This document shows positions 47,289 to 60,614 of a DNA stretch of 64,000 bases, in pieces; position 1 is the first letter of the stretch, and each line of letters starts with the position of its first letter. The position numbers were made by a program, and so were the translations under genes. The stretch covers positions 17,685,501 through 17,749,500 of the forward strand of contig NC_088308.1 of the NCBI RefSeq assembly GCF_910592395.1, in the 5' to 3' direction. The notes below the pieces were generated by a model. It worked only from the letters and a program-made list of their open reading frames with translations, ran no database searches and had not been told where the DNA came from. Source of the DNA: Lineus longissimus. Lineage: Eukaryota > Nemertea > Pilidiophora > Heteronemertea > Lineidae.

Positions 47289-48439
47289 GCATTGTAAACC
47301 TAGAGTAACCAGGCTGGGTCATCTAAGATTGTAATTAGCAAATTTGAAAGAGATGCCCATTTTGGACTGCTTGAATCAACGGGTTTGATTTACTTCTGTT
47401 GCAGTGCCAGGCAATAGAAATCTATGTGTCGACGAAATTCAGCAAGTTGAGCGGTGAGGCGTTTAAATTTGTATGTTCAGTAAAGACCTTCCGGAATATT
47501 GGTCAATCCCCGGACAGCGTATACTGATATATGTAATACGGTATAAGTTACAGAGTGCCCCTCACAGGCCGAACCAGATTCAGACTGCCTCGGCTCTCAG
47601 TTTTCCATTCCTTTGGTCAAACGGGTAATATTTGGCTATGCCAATGTGAGAATGTATTCGCATTTGTTATCCAAACAACGCTTTGATTTTGCTAATAAAA
47701 TAATTTTTTCTTCAAAATAAACGTGATACATGTATGTTTGTTGGTGGATTGATGTGCATGTCATCAGAAATGCATAAGCAATCCCCTTTTGATTTAATAA
47801 TGCATTGTTATCGGTGGTTTTACTTTCTAAATGTGGATATGAATGGATTGTATATCACGCCATTCTAAACAGTTCTAAAATATATTTTTATTGCATACAT
47901 ATACCACATGAAATATCTGTTTCACAATTTTTATCAATTTTTACGGTTTCAGTAACGTTTATGACAGGTACCGGTAGTCACATTTGGTTATAAATGCGAA
48001 TAATTGATGTACACTGGATATCCCCATGGCGGTATAGGCAATGTTTGGACTTATGAAATAATGTATTTACTAACACGAGAATCAATCACGAGAATCAACA
48101 GTAGGCTACTGGCAGATTCCATGAACTTTATGGCACATCATGGCAATGGCAGTGTGTTTGATTCATTGAATTAATTATTTTTTTCTGGAAAGGAAATCTA
48201 TGCTCTGATTGTCCTCATCTTGTTCTCCAAGCTTTTAAAAAATTCAGTTCATACCTATGTATAGTTCTAGTAACGTTGTAATTTACATGAAATTCGAGCA
48301 ATGTACATGTACAAGATTGTTAACACTGCCAAGCCCTGTCTTGCTTATGTATCGACAACATGTGAGATTTATACAGAAAAAAGGGGGTAGGCCTAATCCT
48401 GGTAATTTACCACATGATTCATCAGACCATTACTCTCAC

Positions 48440-48591
48440 TAGTGGTTGCGAGTTCATCTTGCGGGCGAAAGATTGAGTACAAATGACCCGCGATTTCATT
48501 GCATGTAAACATGCCGTCATTGTACGAAAGGTTCAGTGTTGGTTCCGCTGAGAACACAGCCAAGAGAATGACAGTGAAGATGGCTCGATAT
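48440..48591 (-). CDS. Possible exon with signal-peptide-like start and C-type-lectin-like motif
   Basis: Between a weak acceptor (TATAG at 48592) and a good donor (ACTA|GTGAGAG, exon end 48440) the frame is open for 50 codons. It reads a hydrophobic leader (IFTVILLAVFSAEP) and then FTCNEIAGHLYSIFRPQDEL. The C..(I)AGHLYSI..(Q)DE spacing is that of the second helix of C-type lectin domains. No initiating ATG is in frame, and no middle exon with the WIGL or W.DG core was found between 47330 and 48430. It may be a decayed gene piece or chance. Confidence 0.25.
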
Positions 48592-51059
48592 CTATATCAT
48601 CAATGACATGTATCCGTAAGATTGTGCAATTTTGTATTTTCTTAATGAAGTATGAAATTTTCGAGTAATTCATATTTTCTAAACTGTTTAAATTCTGTCT
48701 TTTTCTTTCACGAATAAAAAGTCGATAACATTATGCATTCAAGTCCTAATATTATAACCGGTATCCAGTTTTGGATATCGGCAAGATCTGTTTCAGCAAC
48801 GGGTTGAGGCATGGAATTTACGGATATCATACTTCAAGTATCCTGCGATTTACACCCTCTTTGTCCATAACCAATAATTTTCTTGTGTTATTTGTTTATT
48901 TGACACAATATTCATCAGGTTGTCATCTTAAAAATATCCATCCCCAAGCGGCTATAACGTATTTTGTCACCGAATTTTTGTTCGTGTTTACAATCAGTGG
49001 CAGCCATCTTTGATATGGAACTCGATCTCTCATGTGCGCTAATGGTGGGTGCTTGCAGGCATACAAATTGTTTTTAAAGATATAAAGAGTCTAGAAACAC
49101 CAACAATTTCATGCCATTATCGACTGTATAGCGAATAAATGTACTGAACTATTTTCATATGGAGGACATTCCGTTTGTGCTGGAAGTTTTTTAAAAGCAG
49201 CCAACACTGCACTGCACCAGGTAAACTATACACGGAATGGTGTTTAATAATAGACACTGGCTATAATGAATTATCGAGAACATAGATGAAAAATAACGAT
49301 ATTTCTAAATGGCAAACAAAAAAGTGCAGACATATTAGTAAGCGATATTTTTTAATATCAAAAACAATACACTGGGAATTTCTTCCTGAAGAAACATTGC
49401 TCGCTACGTCAACCGAGTGACTTCCACGTGGTCTGGTGTGTTGCTCTCTCTATCCTATTGTTGCGCGCAAACCCACGGTTTAAAAACATCACTCCAGATG
49501 CAAAATTACAAAAATGAAAATGGCTAACGTGAGTTCTTTATTAATTCTCTTCAATATTCGAACCTTGAGAAGGCAATTTCTGGCTATTCCCCCTCTCAAG
49601 GTGACAAATCGGATATTTAAAAAAGACTTGAGAAAATCCTGTTTCAAAAGCAATAATGAATCTGACAGTAACAAATCACCACCCTCAGTGATAAGATTGC
49701 GCAACTAGTTTAGCAAGTTTTGAGAAAAACGAAAATAAGAACTTGCCTGACTTAAGGCCTACTTCTTGACATGTACACATTACATTGCCTTTCTCATATT
49801 CATTTTCTAAAATTTTGACAAATTTCACACACACTTTACAGGATAATTTGATCTTTTTTGTGGCCCCATTAATGGAATCTTGTAAGGTGAGGTGGAAGAA
49901 TTCAAGAGAAAACCTATGCTTTCTACTGAAATAAGAACGGCTTTCCATTACACATCCATGTCATATTGTCGTAAAGTATTTGTAAAAAGTGTTTTAGGAT
50001 GATTAGAGATGGATTTGAAACGCTTTCATCGAGAAAAAACCCAATAACAAACACGATTCTGCTCGAATCCTACATCAGTCCTACATGATCCTAAATGTAG
50101 GCTGTGGCTTTCGCTCATCGTCGCCTTCTCATGGAAAAACACTATGCATCTCCGAAAAAAAACGGCATAGCGATATACATTTATGATGTGCACCATGTGG
50201 GCGTGGACAGTACCTCTCTCCGCCCGATACGTTTTAAAAATTCAGGTGGGGAATTATGATGATTAGATAGACGCGTTTTAGAATGAAAGGTTGTTCTGCA
50301 GAGAAAACTTAGATGCACATGTAGCAACGACAGTTTAGATTACTTGATGCATCTTTACAGCAAACCAAATATACATTTTTAAAGTGAAATTTATTGTTTA
50401 ACAATCCTGGAGTTTAAAGTAAAGTTATTTTATAAACGAAGCACAGAAGTTTTGAAGCACTAATAAGTATATACCAATCAGAAACCTTGTTCGAATTTTT
50501 CTCAAGCTTTGACAAACATTTTACAGCGTTTTGTCCGTGTAACTGTAATGGACAGCCTCCACCCGGTATCTAGAACAAAGAGTATACTTGGTCCAAGAAT
50601 TAGTCTCGAGACCCCCGGCTAAGAGGGGTCGCACTTCCCACTTCCGGTCCATCCTTATTGTTAGGAAATAGTCACCTCGGCACGGTGTTGCCGTAGCCTC
50701 GGGCCATTCCAGCAACCTATTATGAAGAACTGTTCGAATGTAAACACGGAGCAGTGACGTAAAACAGAAACGACATCCCCTCTCCAAAATAGGTGCACTC
50801 AAAGTAGAGGAGGGTATCTTATTTTTCAGGCAAGACAGGACTGACAATATTGACAGTCACGCCGAAAAGGAAAAGGGAGCATGGTAGCGTAGGCTCAATT
50901 CCCGGCTAAATTCTGACTTCTAGACTTTCTCTCTCCAGAAATTCCCTTGATATGAATCGGCTAGCACAAGGGACATGATAAACTATAGAAGGATTTTCGG
51001 AATATCAAAAGCTTCATGGGGTTCCATTTTCGCGACCAAAATCTTAAGTAGGTGCATTT

Positions 51060-51130
51060 AGAGTTGGCCGAAAACTATATCAAGGTTTTTAGAAGCTTAA
51101 AAACCTTTATTTCTGAGAGTGTGGGCTGAA
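51060..51130. mobile_element. Family A repeat, partial copy (right half)
   Basis: GAGTTGGCCGAAAAC, AAGGTTTTTAGAAGC and AACCTTTATTTCTGAGAGT correspond in order to the last third of the 59546-59755 copy. Confidence 0.5.
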
Positions 51131-51311
51131 AATCTTGGTCGATATTCGTCTATCTAAGCCATCAGTCATAGTTTTAAATTATCTTATGGTCATAAAAACC
51201 AAAGTGATAAAACTGTCAACTACTTCGATCACCATAAAGATATCAGCGACATGTCAAATGAGAACGGTCAGTAGGTTGTATAAAAATAAGTGTTATCTCA
51301 TTGGGCTAACT

Positions 51312-51339
51312 ATGGAGGTATTATTAATAATACCTCCAT
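51312..51339. repeat. Perfect 28-bp palindrome
   Basis: ATGGAGGTATTATT is followed directly by its reverse complement. A diverged relative (ATGGAGGTATTATTAATATT, then a broken second arm) lies at about 56862-56898. Perfect symmetry suggests a recent foldback end or a cruciform-prone site. Confidence 0.85.
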
Positions 51340-51604
51340 GGTCTAACAGTTACTCCCTAAATTTAGTCGTTAAGTTTTTAATTAGCAATACAGATGTATA
51401 AGGGGTATAGCAATACACCGGTACTGGTATACCGTAAAAATTACATGTATGGTTTGGAACACTACCGGAAAGTGTCCATCGTGTGGCTGCATATACGCTG
51501 ATCAGCGAAATTGCGAAATTCAGACTTCAGCGCGACTGGGGTTGCGCAGCGTAGTTGATGGCATCTCAGGGAACGTCACACCCGATTAAATTCGATGCTC
51601 CCTG

Positions 51605-51720
51605 ACCTGGTTCTGTAACCAGTTTTTTAAAGCTTTAACAACCATTTGGGTACAAATATGCAACCCTTAAGGGTTTCAGGAAAGACCTTGGTTTGGCTTT
51701 TTAAAATTTTATTACCCCAA
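51605..51720. mobile_element. Family A repeat, partial copy (left part)
   Basis: TACAAATATGCAACCCTTAAGGGTTTC matches the left block of the 45540 copy (CACAAATATGCACCCCTTGGGGGTTTT) and is preceded by TTTAAAGCTTTAA. The remainder is too diverged to place. Confidence 0.4.
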
Positions 51721-54700
51721 CAAACATGTATGGATTGCACTTTCTGAAGGGTTGCGTGGGTCAAAGACTGACATGCCATTGGACAATGCTACAATTCAGT
51801 TACAAAAACATAGCGCATATGTAGGCCAGTAGTTTTCCAGACAGTGGAAAGAGCAAAAACAAAACTCGCTGTGGTATTGGCTTAATTCCTACCAAAACAC
51901 GATGGGGGAGGAACTTGGTAATTCATGCATCTGCCGACAAAATAATTTCGATTAGTCACATTGAGGGATTTCTGCGAAATCCAGGCCTCTTGTTATTTTT
52001 GTTAGTGTGCTTATTTCTCTAGTGAAAGTTAATCAGTTTGTGCAGGATATGCAATTGATATCGCAACGCACGGAATAGGCACAGCAGACGCATAGGCAGA
52101 TAAACCGCTTTAGCAGCGGGGTTTCGCGTGGTAATGTCTTCAGGGTGGAATTCTAACCAGAAGTTCATTTGTATCCTATCATCTGATCATCTCCATGAGC
52201 TTACCGGTGAGTACTGTAGAACATACACAAAACAACTGTGTAGAGACGACTATGCCATGTGCTCAGGTCAAATACACGTAAGTGGTGAATAGTTGTTCAC
52301 TTCAACTCTGGAATCGGCATTTACATGGTGTAGCAACGCTCTTGGACCAATCAAATCAACGCTCGAACCGATTTCTTATTTGTTAAGGAATGTACATGCA
52401 TGCGAGAGAAGGTACTTGTAAATACATCTGTAGCCGTAGTATTTAGACAAGGTCTAATCATTTGCCGGGAGAAAAAAAAAAATTTTCATCAGACTCAGAG
52501 CAGAAATACATGTACGTCGCATTATTTTGGTGATATTATGCCGGCCCCCCCCCAAGGTTTTTTTTTACCCGCACTAGAATTAAAAGACCATCGGTCAGGA
52601 TGTACCGGTCAATGTACAATGTTTTGAGCCACTTGACGTTTAATGACTTTTGCAGAGGTTCATCTGTAAAGGCCATGAATGTTTGCCTCAGCGAAATTAT
52701 CATGGAAGCATATTAGCTTGTTGCCTCAAATAGCCTCGTGCTGACTGCCATATCCGATTACCCCACCGTGTGGACATGCAAAATTCATTTTTATCACGGA
52801 GGTCTGCAGTTTTGATAAGATTTTTTGCAACGAAAAATAGCGTCATAGATAACTTTTGAAAAGTGCAAATGTAGATGAACAGGAGAAGTCTGGAACCTTT
52901 TGAACAAATAGCTTCATTTCATGTCATCAAAAGGACGCTTCATTTTTACTATAAAATATCCCGGATATCATTTAAGTTAAAAAGCGAAATAGAAAAAATC
53001 ATTCTTAGAATTTGATGGCGATGTACTTGTACGTTAATCGTAAAACTGTCCAGTTGAGAAAATGCGTTTGCAGAAGCTTTATCTGAGCATCGGAAATGAA
53101 CGTCATATATCATTGTGATTTATGACTTGGTCTCCATAAAAATCAACTCGACGGGAAAGAATTCCCGCGATTTTTATCACTGCTAATTCCCACGGGCAGG
53201 CGTATTTTTTTTACGTCTACAACACCATTACATGTACATACGTCACTACTGCATTATTTATGTATCGGCACTAAAGTGTTTTGCTATTAAATAGTCGTAG
53301 CCTATACATTGTATGTATTCTGTATTTAGATTTATGGATGTGTGAGTATACTAGAATATGCATCCGCTGTGAAGAACTACACGCATACGAGGGTGTTAAA
53401 CAACGGGTAGTCAAATTACCCTACCCTCTCAATACAAAGGATAGCGTGCTTAGCGCTAAGGCAAAATTGCTTAGATAATACGACCCAAAGGCCACTAACA
53501 CGAGCAGAGAAAATGGGGAAAAAAACTGACGAACAAAGCAGAAATACCGTTTGACCTATTTACACTTTTATCGGTAAAACTGTTTACTTACAAGTCAACA
53601 GAGCATAACACACTAACAGATCGATGGGAAATATGAGGTTCAGAAAAATACCAGAGAAATGCCGATAGTTCATTGCGGTGATTTGAGTGTACTCCACATG
53701 CGTTAGTCCTTGGGGTAGTCCACAACTTATTGCGATTAGCAATGGAAAAAAGAAGGTAATTTGAGTCGATAATCCAAAAACAAGAACCCATAGTATCTTC
53801 GATAGAAATCCTGTTTGATAGAAACAAAATGGCGACACTTGGTCGTTGATATCCTCTAATGCGCATGCCCAGTGGGATTGAAATCCATCATATATCGTAA
53901 ATGAGAGGGTCTTCGCTAATGCTTTTTCTCTTGTGTACAGACGTTTGTGGAAAGGCCTAGATTTCCATGATAATGCTCTTTAGAAGACATTCTTTTCGTA
54001 TTCCGCCGATTGTGAGATTGTGTGAACTATTGATAAAACGTGATAAAACCTTAATGGCGTCCGTTTCAAGATCCCCATTGCATTCAACGGATAAAGTACT
54101 TTGTGGAGGGATTGTAGTCAGCAATGGGATGGAACAAGTGCTGGTAGCTTTCAGTCGTTAAAATGACTTCATTCCGGTTATATCAAGAGTGAATATTACC
54201 ATGTTGAGTCATATTATATATGTTAATTTGCACAATCATTAAGTGTCTTCGAGATAAAATAGTACATTGTATAATTTGATATCACACCTGTTCTATAATG
54301 GACTGTTCCATTCACCATTGCTAACCTAGATAGTTGAACTGGATAACTTGAAACTTCTCTGATCGATAACAGCATAGGTATGCCTCACGGGCTTTTTGGA
54401 ATACAGCCAATCAGCGTTGCTTTTGCTTGTAGTTTGATCGACACGACGTGCTAACAGTAACTCCGATGTAGGCAGTTCACAGCCTTCGTGTGTGTATTAG
54501 AACTTAAATGTAATGCATGGCGGATATTCTCTTGGATTTATAAGCCTTATTTCGGACAAATAGTGCAATATAGAAAGGAATATATTTGTGAAATTCATAT
54601 AAGGTAGGTTCTTTCATTTTATCACTAAATGGTGGCGTGGTTTGTTTCAAGAATCATTTAGTGAATTTCGCGGAAATTGATGAAATATTTGGACAGACTG

Positions 54701-55113
54701 TTGCGGGCTGGCGGGAAAGATGTCGGAAATGTCACACTGAGAGTGCCGCAGAGGCTTCAAAACTCTCCCACGGCCAAAGTCACGAATATCTTTTGATGAC
54801 ATATGTACTATACTGTCGCCTGTACTCTTTCCTGTATGGGAAAATTATTCATTATGTGAGGCAAGTGTGAAAATAACATAATTTAGTCAAAGATATTGCG
54901 TTTGAACGCGCGATGATGTCGATATTGTCTGGTGAGACCGTGTTGTTTCAAACTCATTGAATATGATCTACATGTATCACAGCAGTTGGTTTGAGCTTGT
55001 AATGAACATATAATTCGTGAAAATACTTGTTGATGTCAATTCTGATTTTCGATGTCCGTATTAAATGATGCTGTGCGGTCCGCGTGGATTTTGGCTGTCT
55101 CCGACCTGACAGC

Positions 55114-55254
55114 ATGGCGGAGCCTGTTGTTGGCCAACACCTCAATTCTGGCATTTTTGCGAACTCCGCGCAAGCTACATTGTTCTCTATTAAAGCTTGT
55201 ATAGGGCCGACGGAAATAATTCGTACAAGCTTTCAAGGACGGAACAATTTGTAA
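55114..55254 (+). CDS. Small ORF starting MAEPVVGQ (46 residues)
   Basis: ATG 55114 has a strong context (GACAGCATGGCG). The frame runs 46 codons (MAEPVVGQHLNSGIFANS and on) to a stop near 55254. A weak donor (GCTT|GTATAG) inside could make it a first exon. There is no domain and no recognisable neighbour, so this is a marginal call. Confidence 0.15.
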   Translation: MAEPVVGQHLNSGIFANSAQATLFSIKACIGPTEIIRTSFQGRNNL

Positions 55255-56494
55255 ATTTGAGATATGTATTTAGATACTAGTATTACTTAAGAGCTTGATA
55301 AATCTGCCAGGGGATTCTGGCTCACTCGTTTTGTGAAATAATCTCAGTGTCGTCTCTTACCTACGTGATTGAACTACGAAAGCAAATATTCTCTTGGGCT
55401 GCCAGAAAATATGCTCAAAGATGTGTTTTAGCTCTAGAGCTGGTTGTGGTGTTGCGAAAAATATTCAAGATAATTGCTGTTGTTTACTTCGCCAAAGCAG
55501 CACATTATTGATTTAGATTGGAGCCGAGTCGATTTATTCTAATCGAAAACTAATGAACATTCGTCGACATCAAAAACGCTTGTCAGAGAATATGATATAA
55601 TGCGCTCAAATTAGTTACGACCTATCATGACTGAATATGTCCATTTCCATAGCAATTTTTTCATACTGGCGTCGATTTGAATTATTTGAAAATACTACGG
55701 CGGCATTAGGCCCCATGTGTACAATGTCCGTTCAGATGCGAAAAGAGTATTGGGGTGTTTTAATCGGTTGGTGACCAGTGTTGCAGTGACTTGTTCATGT
55801 TTACGATATTGCCTCATAACCATGATACATTGTATCGAGGTACCACCTTGGTATATCACGCTCGTCCAATCTTTCAACATACACGATATTGCTGATTCAA
55901 CTGTTGCACGTGCAGTCAGTCATAATAATAAAAAGAAAGAAATGCCGAGAGTGACTCACTGTCAGTCAACTGTTGCTTCAAAAACGTGCATTATGTGACT
56001 TATTCATACAAATATAAAATACAAAAGCCTACCCTAGATGTACATGAAATGTGTTTCTTTAGCCTATGCTGCATGTCATACGTATAGGATCATGACAAGC
56101 AACGCCATCACCTAGCTTGTTTTTGTATAGCCCACATAATCCCGCACACAAATCGCATTGTGTTCCTCGGATTGTAAACGTATGATTCCATGCAGCCTGT
56201 ATGAAAGTTATGTACTTGAAATGGCCAAAGGAAATACTCTACTTCTACAATAATGATATTTTGTAGCCCTACAAAATTATCAAGCAGGGCTTACTATTAA
56301 AAACCTTGTAGTAGGCCTATATAATTGCAGGTTAAAGTACATTTACATGTACATGTACAGGTTACATGCGTGGTAAAGTTGGGCCTTGCAGACGTGCAGA
56401 TGTTCGGCATGTCGGCCGAAGACTTTTACTCTCCGGACTAACTTTGTTACACAAGGAATACTATACAATATCGATGTATTAATATATCATATTC

Positions 56495-57037
56495 ATGTTC
56501 TCTCATAGAGGTCAACAGTTCATTAATAAACCATGTGTTCAATTAATATTCTGTGGCGTAACGTCGTGTATGTGCCTACATACACGTGTACGCATCATGT
56601 ACACGCTCACTCTTCGCGACAAGGACGTACCACTGTGCTCGAGAGAAACTCCGTATCCCGCACCGATCATAGCGATTTGGCCATGTGATCCCGCTGATGC
56701 ATGCTTCTCGTGGCATGCTATTGCTACGGTAGCATGTATCATTGGCAAAATAAGTAAATATTGGACTGATGTTCGGTTAGAAGAAAAACTAAGATGTGGA
56801 CGGACAAAGTGTATAGGCTATACTGTATATACTAGTAAACTGCCATGCCTTGTCTTAGTCATGGAGGTATTATTAATATTATTATCAATAATACATGTCT
56901 TAGTTTACCATTTAACTATAGCGCATACATTCATTTGCACGACTGAGCTGTCCGCTTTTTATGCTTTTCATGAGACGATCCTCTTGGTTTTGATTTGCCA
57001 TGCTATAGGCCTACCTACACCGGCCTATCATCATTAG
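56495..57037 (+). other. Long open frame (180 codons) of doubtful coding status
   Basis: The frame is open from ATG 56495 to 57037 in otherwise AT-rich, gene-poor DNA. It encodes hydrophobic, Cys- and His-rich sequence with no domain I recognise. Around 56860-56890 it runs through a copy of the repeat seen as a perfect palindrome at 51312-51339, which suggests part of it is repeat-derived. There is no splice or promoter evidence. Confidence 0.15.
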
Positions 57038-59545
57038 CTTCAACCACAACAGTAGGGCTAAAACACTCGCAGTGGTCTCAGCTCAGGTCTCCGCGTGTGT
57101 GCATACATGTATGTTTTTGCGCTATAAGTTTGTAGTTTTAAAAAAAGAATGCAAAAATACATGCTCTCGTCGTCATTTGTGATATAAATTCGGCAGCAAA
57201 GAAAATGTAAAGGATAGAACATAAATTTCATGTCAGGAGTACTTAAGAACTATTCTCAACGTTGAATGACGCGCTAGCCAGGGCCTATCCAGCCAAATGT
57301 TCACCTAATCTAATTACAAAGGTCTCGCCGAGAAGAGTTTAGCCTTATCGATGATAGTTCTCAAATTGTATGTACACCAAAGCCTAAAATGCCTATCCGT
57401 CGAAGTCCCGTGTTTACATAATTATACACTCCACATATAAACCACAACTATGCATTAGGCTTACGTGCATGAAATTAATACCAATGGTGTTTTCCGCATG
57501 CTACAGTAAGCATCAGGTCAGGGCAGCAAATACATGTATGCGTTGACGATCCTCAAAATTTCCTTGGATTTCAAAAAGCAAGTTAAAAAATTTAAAGGTG
57601 TCTCAGCTAGAGCAAGCGACTGTTGTTTGAAAATGGAGGACCACATCGACTTTTTGTATCAATTATCTTCCATGAAATTTTATCGTATTCACGTTTCCTT
57701 AGAAACTGTTGAAGTACTAAAGAGCAAATACCACTTTATGAATCGATACCGACATAGCCCCTATCAGTTTTGAAAACGCTAAGTCTTTACACTCCTTTCG
57801 GCCGATTTAGAAAGTGCTGCACGCATCAGTATACCCCTTCTCGCGATCATCCGCTTGAGACAATTTTTGCTTCACCACAAGAACATAGAACATTGAAAAG
57901 TTCTCAACGTTAAAAATAGTGGCTGCTGCTGGCAGACCGCGGTCACAGCCACTAACCCGATTAGTGCACTGCGGATGTCACTCAGTGTAGTTAGTAAAAA
58001 ACAGGTTTGTTTGGTGTTTCAAATTAGGACTTGAACGATTATGCAAATATAGCGTATACAGCACAATATGTTATTTCAGCAGTAGGCTTATGCCTATTAT
58101 AAGCCATTGTTCTATTTACTCGAAACCTGACTATTTCTCAACGTTGTCGAAGTGCTATTAAAAAGTATAGTCTCTTTTACTGGTCAACATAGCTGACAGT
58201 GAAGGGCGATAAAAAAACTCATTGCACAGTAATAAAGACATGAAGTGTATGCAGTGAATACACGAACATGACGAACATTTATGCATTTCGCTTTTTTGAA
58301 TCTGAAGAAGTTAGGCCTGCATCCAAAAATAATTAATTTTCTGGACCAAACTTTAACTCTGGATTGCAAGAGAAGGCCTTTTCAGTATGAAACAGGAACA
58401 TTTATCAAGAAATTTGTTTGTCGAACTTCGAAACTATCACGAGAGTAATCTCACCAGCTTGACTAGTTGGCTGAAAGGTCTTAGATGTTCCTGAATAGCA
58501 CGGCGTGACATTCTTTCACCGCTATCTTTAACCACAACCCATTATCCTAGACCTTTTATCATGTAAAGACGCACTCAAGACAGCCGTGCAATGTGGTCCT
58601 CAAATACCTGATTCGTAAGAAATTGGCAAAAAGCCGCCAGCGTCTGAGGTAGATTTATCTACGATGTAAGGCTTCAAGCCTAATAACAATGGTCGGAGGG
58701 TCCCTCGCCAATGTAATCGATAAAAATATTCTATGCTGTCCTTCACATCACTTTTATTTAAAACTACATGTACATATCAATATTATCATGACGAAAAAAC
58801 AGCCTTTTTTCAAACTAGATACTATTAGCAAAGAGACTGGTCGTAATTGACCTTTTACCCCTCTCCGTAGTTTTCTTTAAAAATTTACCCGAAGGCTAAA
58901 ATATTTTTTCCACCTTATTTGGTGCCCCCAAAAAGCTAATCTGTCTTTGGCTTTTTCACAATGTGGCCCTTGGCGACCTTTTTGGATAAATTGGCTAATA
59001 TTTGCTTCTTATGTAGAATAAAACGGGACAAACCTCGTCCATATGGTATTCAAGGCAACCATCAGAAATCAACCCAGTGCTGTATTCTGTTGTATACATG
59101 TACTAATATCCGATAGACTATATTTAGAGCAAAAATACTTTTGCAAATTCTATATCATAACGACAATCAGTAGCAAATCTTTTCCAAGGACAGTACGACT
59201 TGACAGATGGCACTCCCTTGATCGACCCACCTAGACTGACAAGAATTTTTTTATACCATTGCAAAAAGTAGAAGGAGCAAGAGAATCCGGATTGAAATAA
59301 GAGGTGGATATTGTTGATGTATTCTATCTGCATTTATTAGGACAGAAATATCTTCCAGGTTTTATGCAAATGGATCGATGCATCCACTGCTACTACATTG
59401 CACACAATTGTTCTCATCTAAAATATCATGCCAATTTGATACTGACTGGAGTTTCATTAAATCGACAGAAACGGGCAGGCAAAATAGCCTGAATTCTTAG
59501 AATAAGGCTTTCGAGGTGATTTTGAATACATTTAAAGATTTTTTT

Positions 59546-59755
59546 TGGCCGACGCAATTTATGCACCTCGTAGAGGTTTTTTAGCTAAATGAGAAACCCT
59601 TAAAGAAATTTTAAAATCTCAAAAACTTTCAGAGCGTTTTTCATGTTTCGCTGAAGAACCTCTAAGGAGTGTATATTTGTGTTGGCCGAAAGACCGCGCG
59701 TTTATTTAGGTTTTTCAAATGCTCAACCTTTATTTTTTAGAGTTTGGGCCAACCT
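59546..59755. mobile_element. Family A repeat, fullest copy
   Basis: The element begins TTGGCCGACGCAATTTATG and has GAGGTTTTTTAGCTAAATG, CTCAAAAACTTTC, TTTCGCTGAAGAACCTCTAA and GTTGGCCGAAAGACC. It ends with AACCTTTATTTTTTAGAGT and TGGGCC. The two TTGGCCGA blocks and the opposing AGAGGTTTTT / GAACCTCT arms show its partly palindromic design. Confidence 0.6.
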
Positions 59756-59850
59756 CATGTGATGATAACATCTTTATCTCCTCGACCTGTCATTAGAAGT
59801 TCGATGTCTCACTTATTTAGTTATTACCACGAATCTGATTCCAAATTATA

Positions 59851-60006
59851 ATTGATATCTCACTGTCGGTATTGGTTGTCTCACCCAAACCGCTCGAGCG
59901 GAGCGAAAATGTAGACCAAAACCGAGGTGTAGCCGAGGTTTTGGCCAATATTTTAGCTCTACCCGAACGGTTTGGGTGAGGCAATTACCGACAGTGAGGT
60001 ATCAAT
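59851..60006. mobile_element. Palindromic MITE, about 156 bp, with duplicated GAGGTATCAAT
   Basis: The left end ATTGATATCTCACTGTCGGT and right end ACCGACAGTGAGGTATCAAT are inverted copies. Inner arms CTCACCCAAACCG and CGGTTTGGGTGAG continue the pairing to a GGTGTAGCC centre. GAGGTATCAAT is repeated immediately outside on the right (60007 onwards). A fragment of the same family is at 16024-16072. Confidence 0.65.
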
Positions 60007-60396
60007 GAGGTATCAATTTCTATTCAAAGACATCTCAAATAGAATGTCGAATAATGTGGTTTTAAATGCTTTTGAAATGCTTCCACATTTTGCACCAACC
60101 CAAGCGGTTATGGTTGCCTAACTCAAACCGCCGAATTCAAAACGAGGCTTCATTGGCGCACCTACACTGTAATGTGTGGTTCATTCCAAACCTAGTTGTT
60201 TTAGAATTGACCACTCATGACTTGACATGTAACATTAAGATCAGAAGATCGGAGCACATTTGATAATGACTATCGAATGAACCACATCAAGTTATAATTA
60301 CATGTATCAAGTGGCAACACAGAAATCATTACGGGCCGAAAGATTTGCAATTTCATTAATCGGTTCTATGAAAAACTAGTGTAGGCCTACTGTCAC

Positions 60397-60614
60397 CGTA
60401 CTGTTTTTCAATCTCCACCCCAATAACGTGTTGGTACTCAAAAGTCTCGCGGCGTAGCAGTCGTTGAAGGATGCGGTTGAGACAATCTTTTGCCTGACGG
60501 AAGAGATGAAAGTCCTTCTGAAACACTCTGCAATAGGTGTCGCGGAATCGAATGCAGGTCGCATCCAATACATTCTCAAACGGAGGAAGAGGGCATAAAC
60601 GTAAGCTCCGGTGT
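60397..60614 (-). CDS. Possible internal exon, 72 codons, unassigned
   Basis: An acceptor (ATTACAG) precedes 60614 and a donor-like TACG|GTGACA follows 60397. The frame between is open for 72 codons and has coding-like residue use: PPFENVLDATCIRFRDTY, then a Leu/Arg-rich helix-like segment and FEYQHVIGVEIEKQYG. No family was recognised and no partner exon was found. An overlapping plus-strand frame (60490-60741) is also open, which weakens the case. Confidence 0.2.

Noticed and set aside
50521-50847. 108-codon minus-strand frame
   Set aside because: There is no recognisable motif, no splice or start support, and the composition is not clearly coding.
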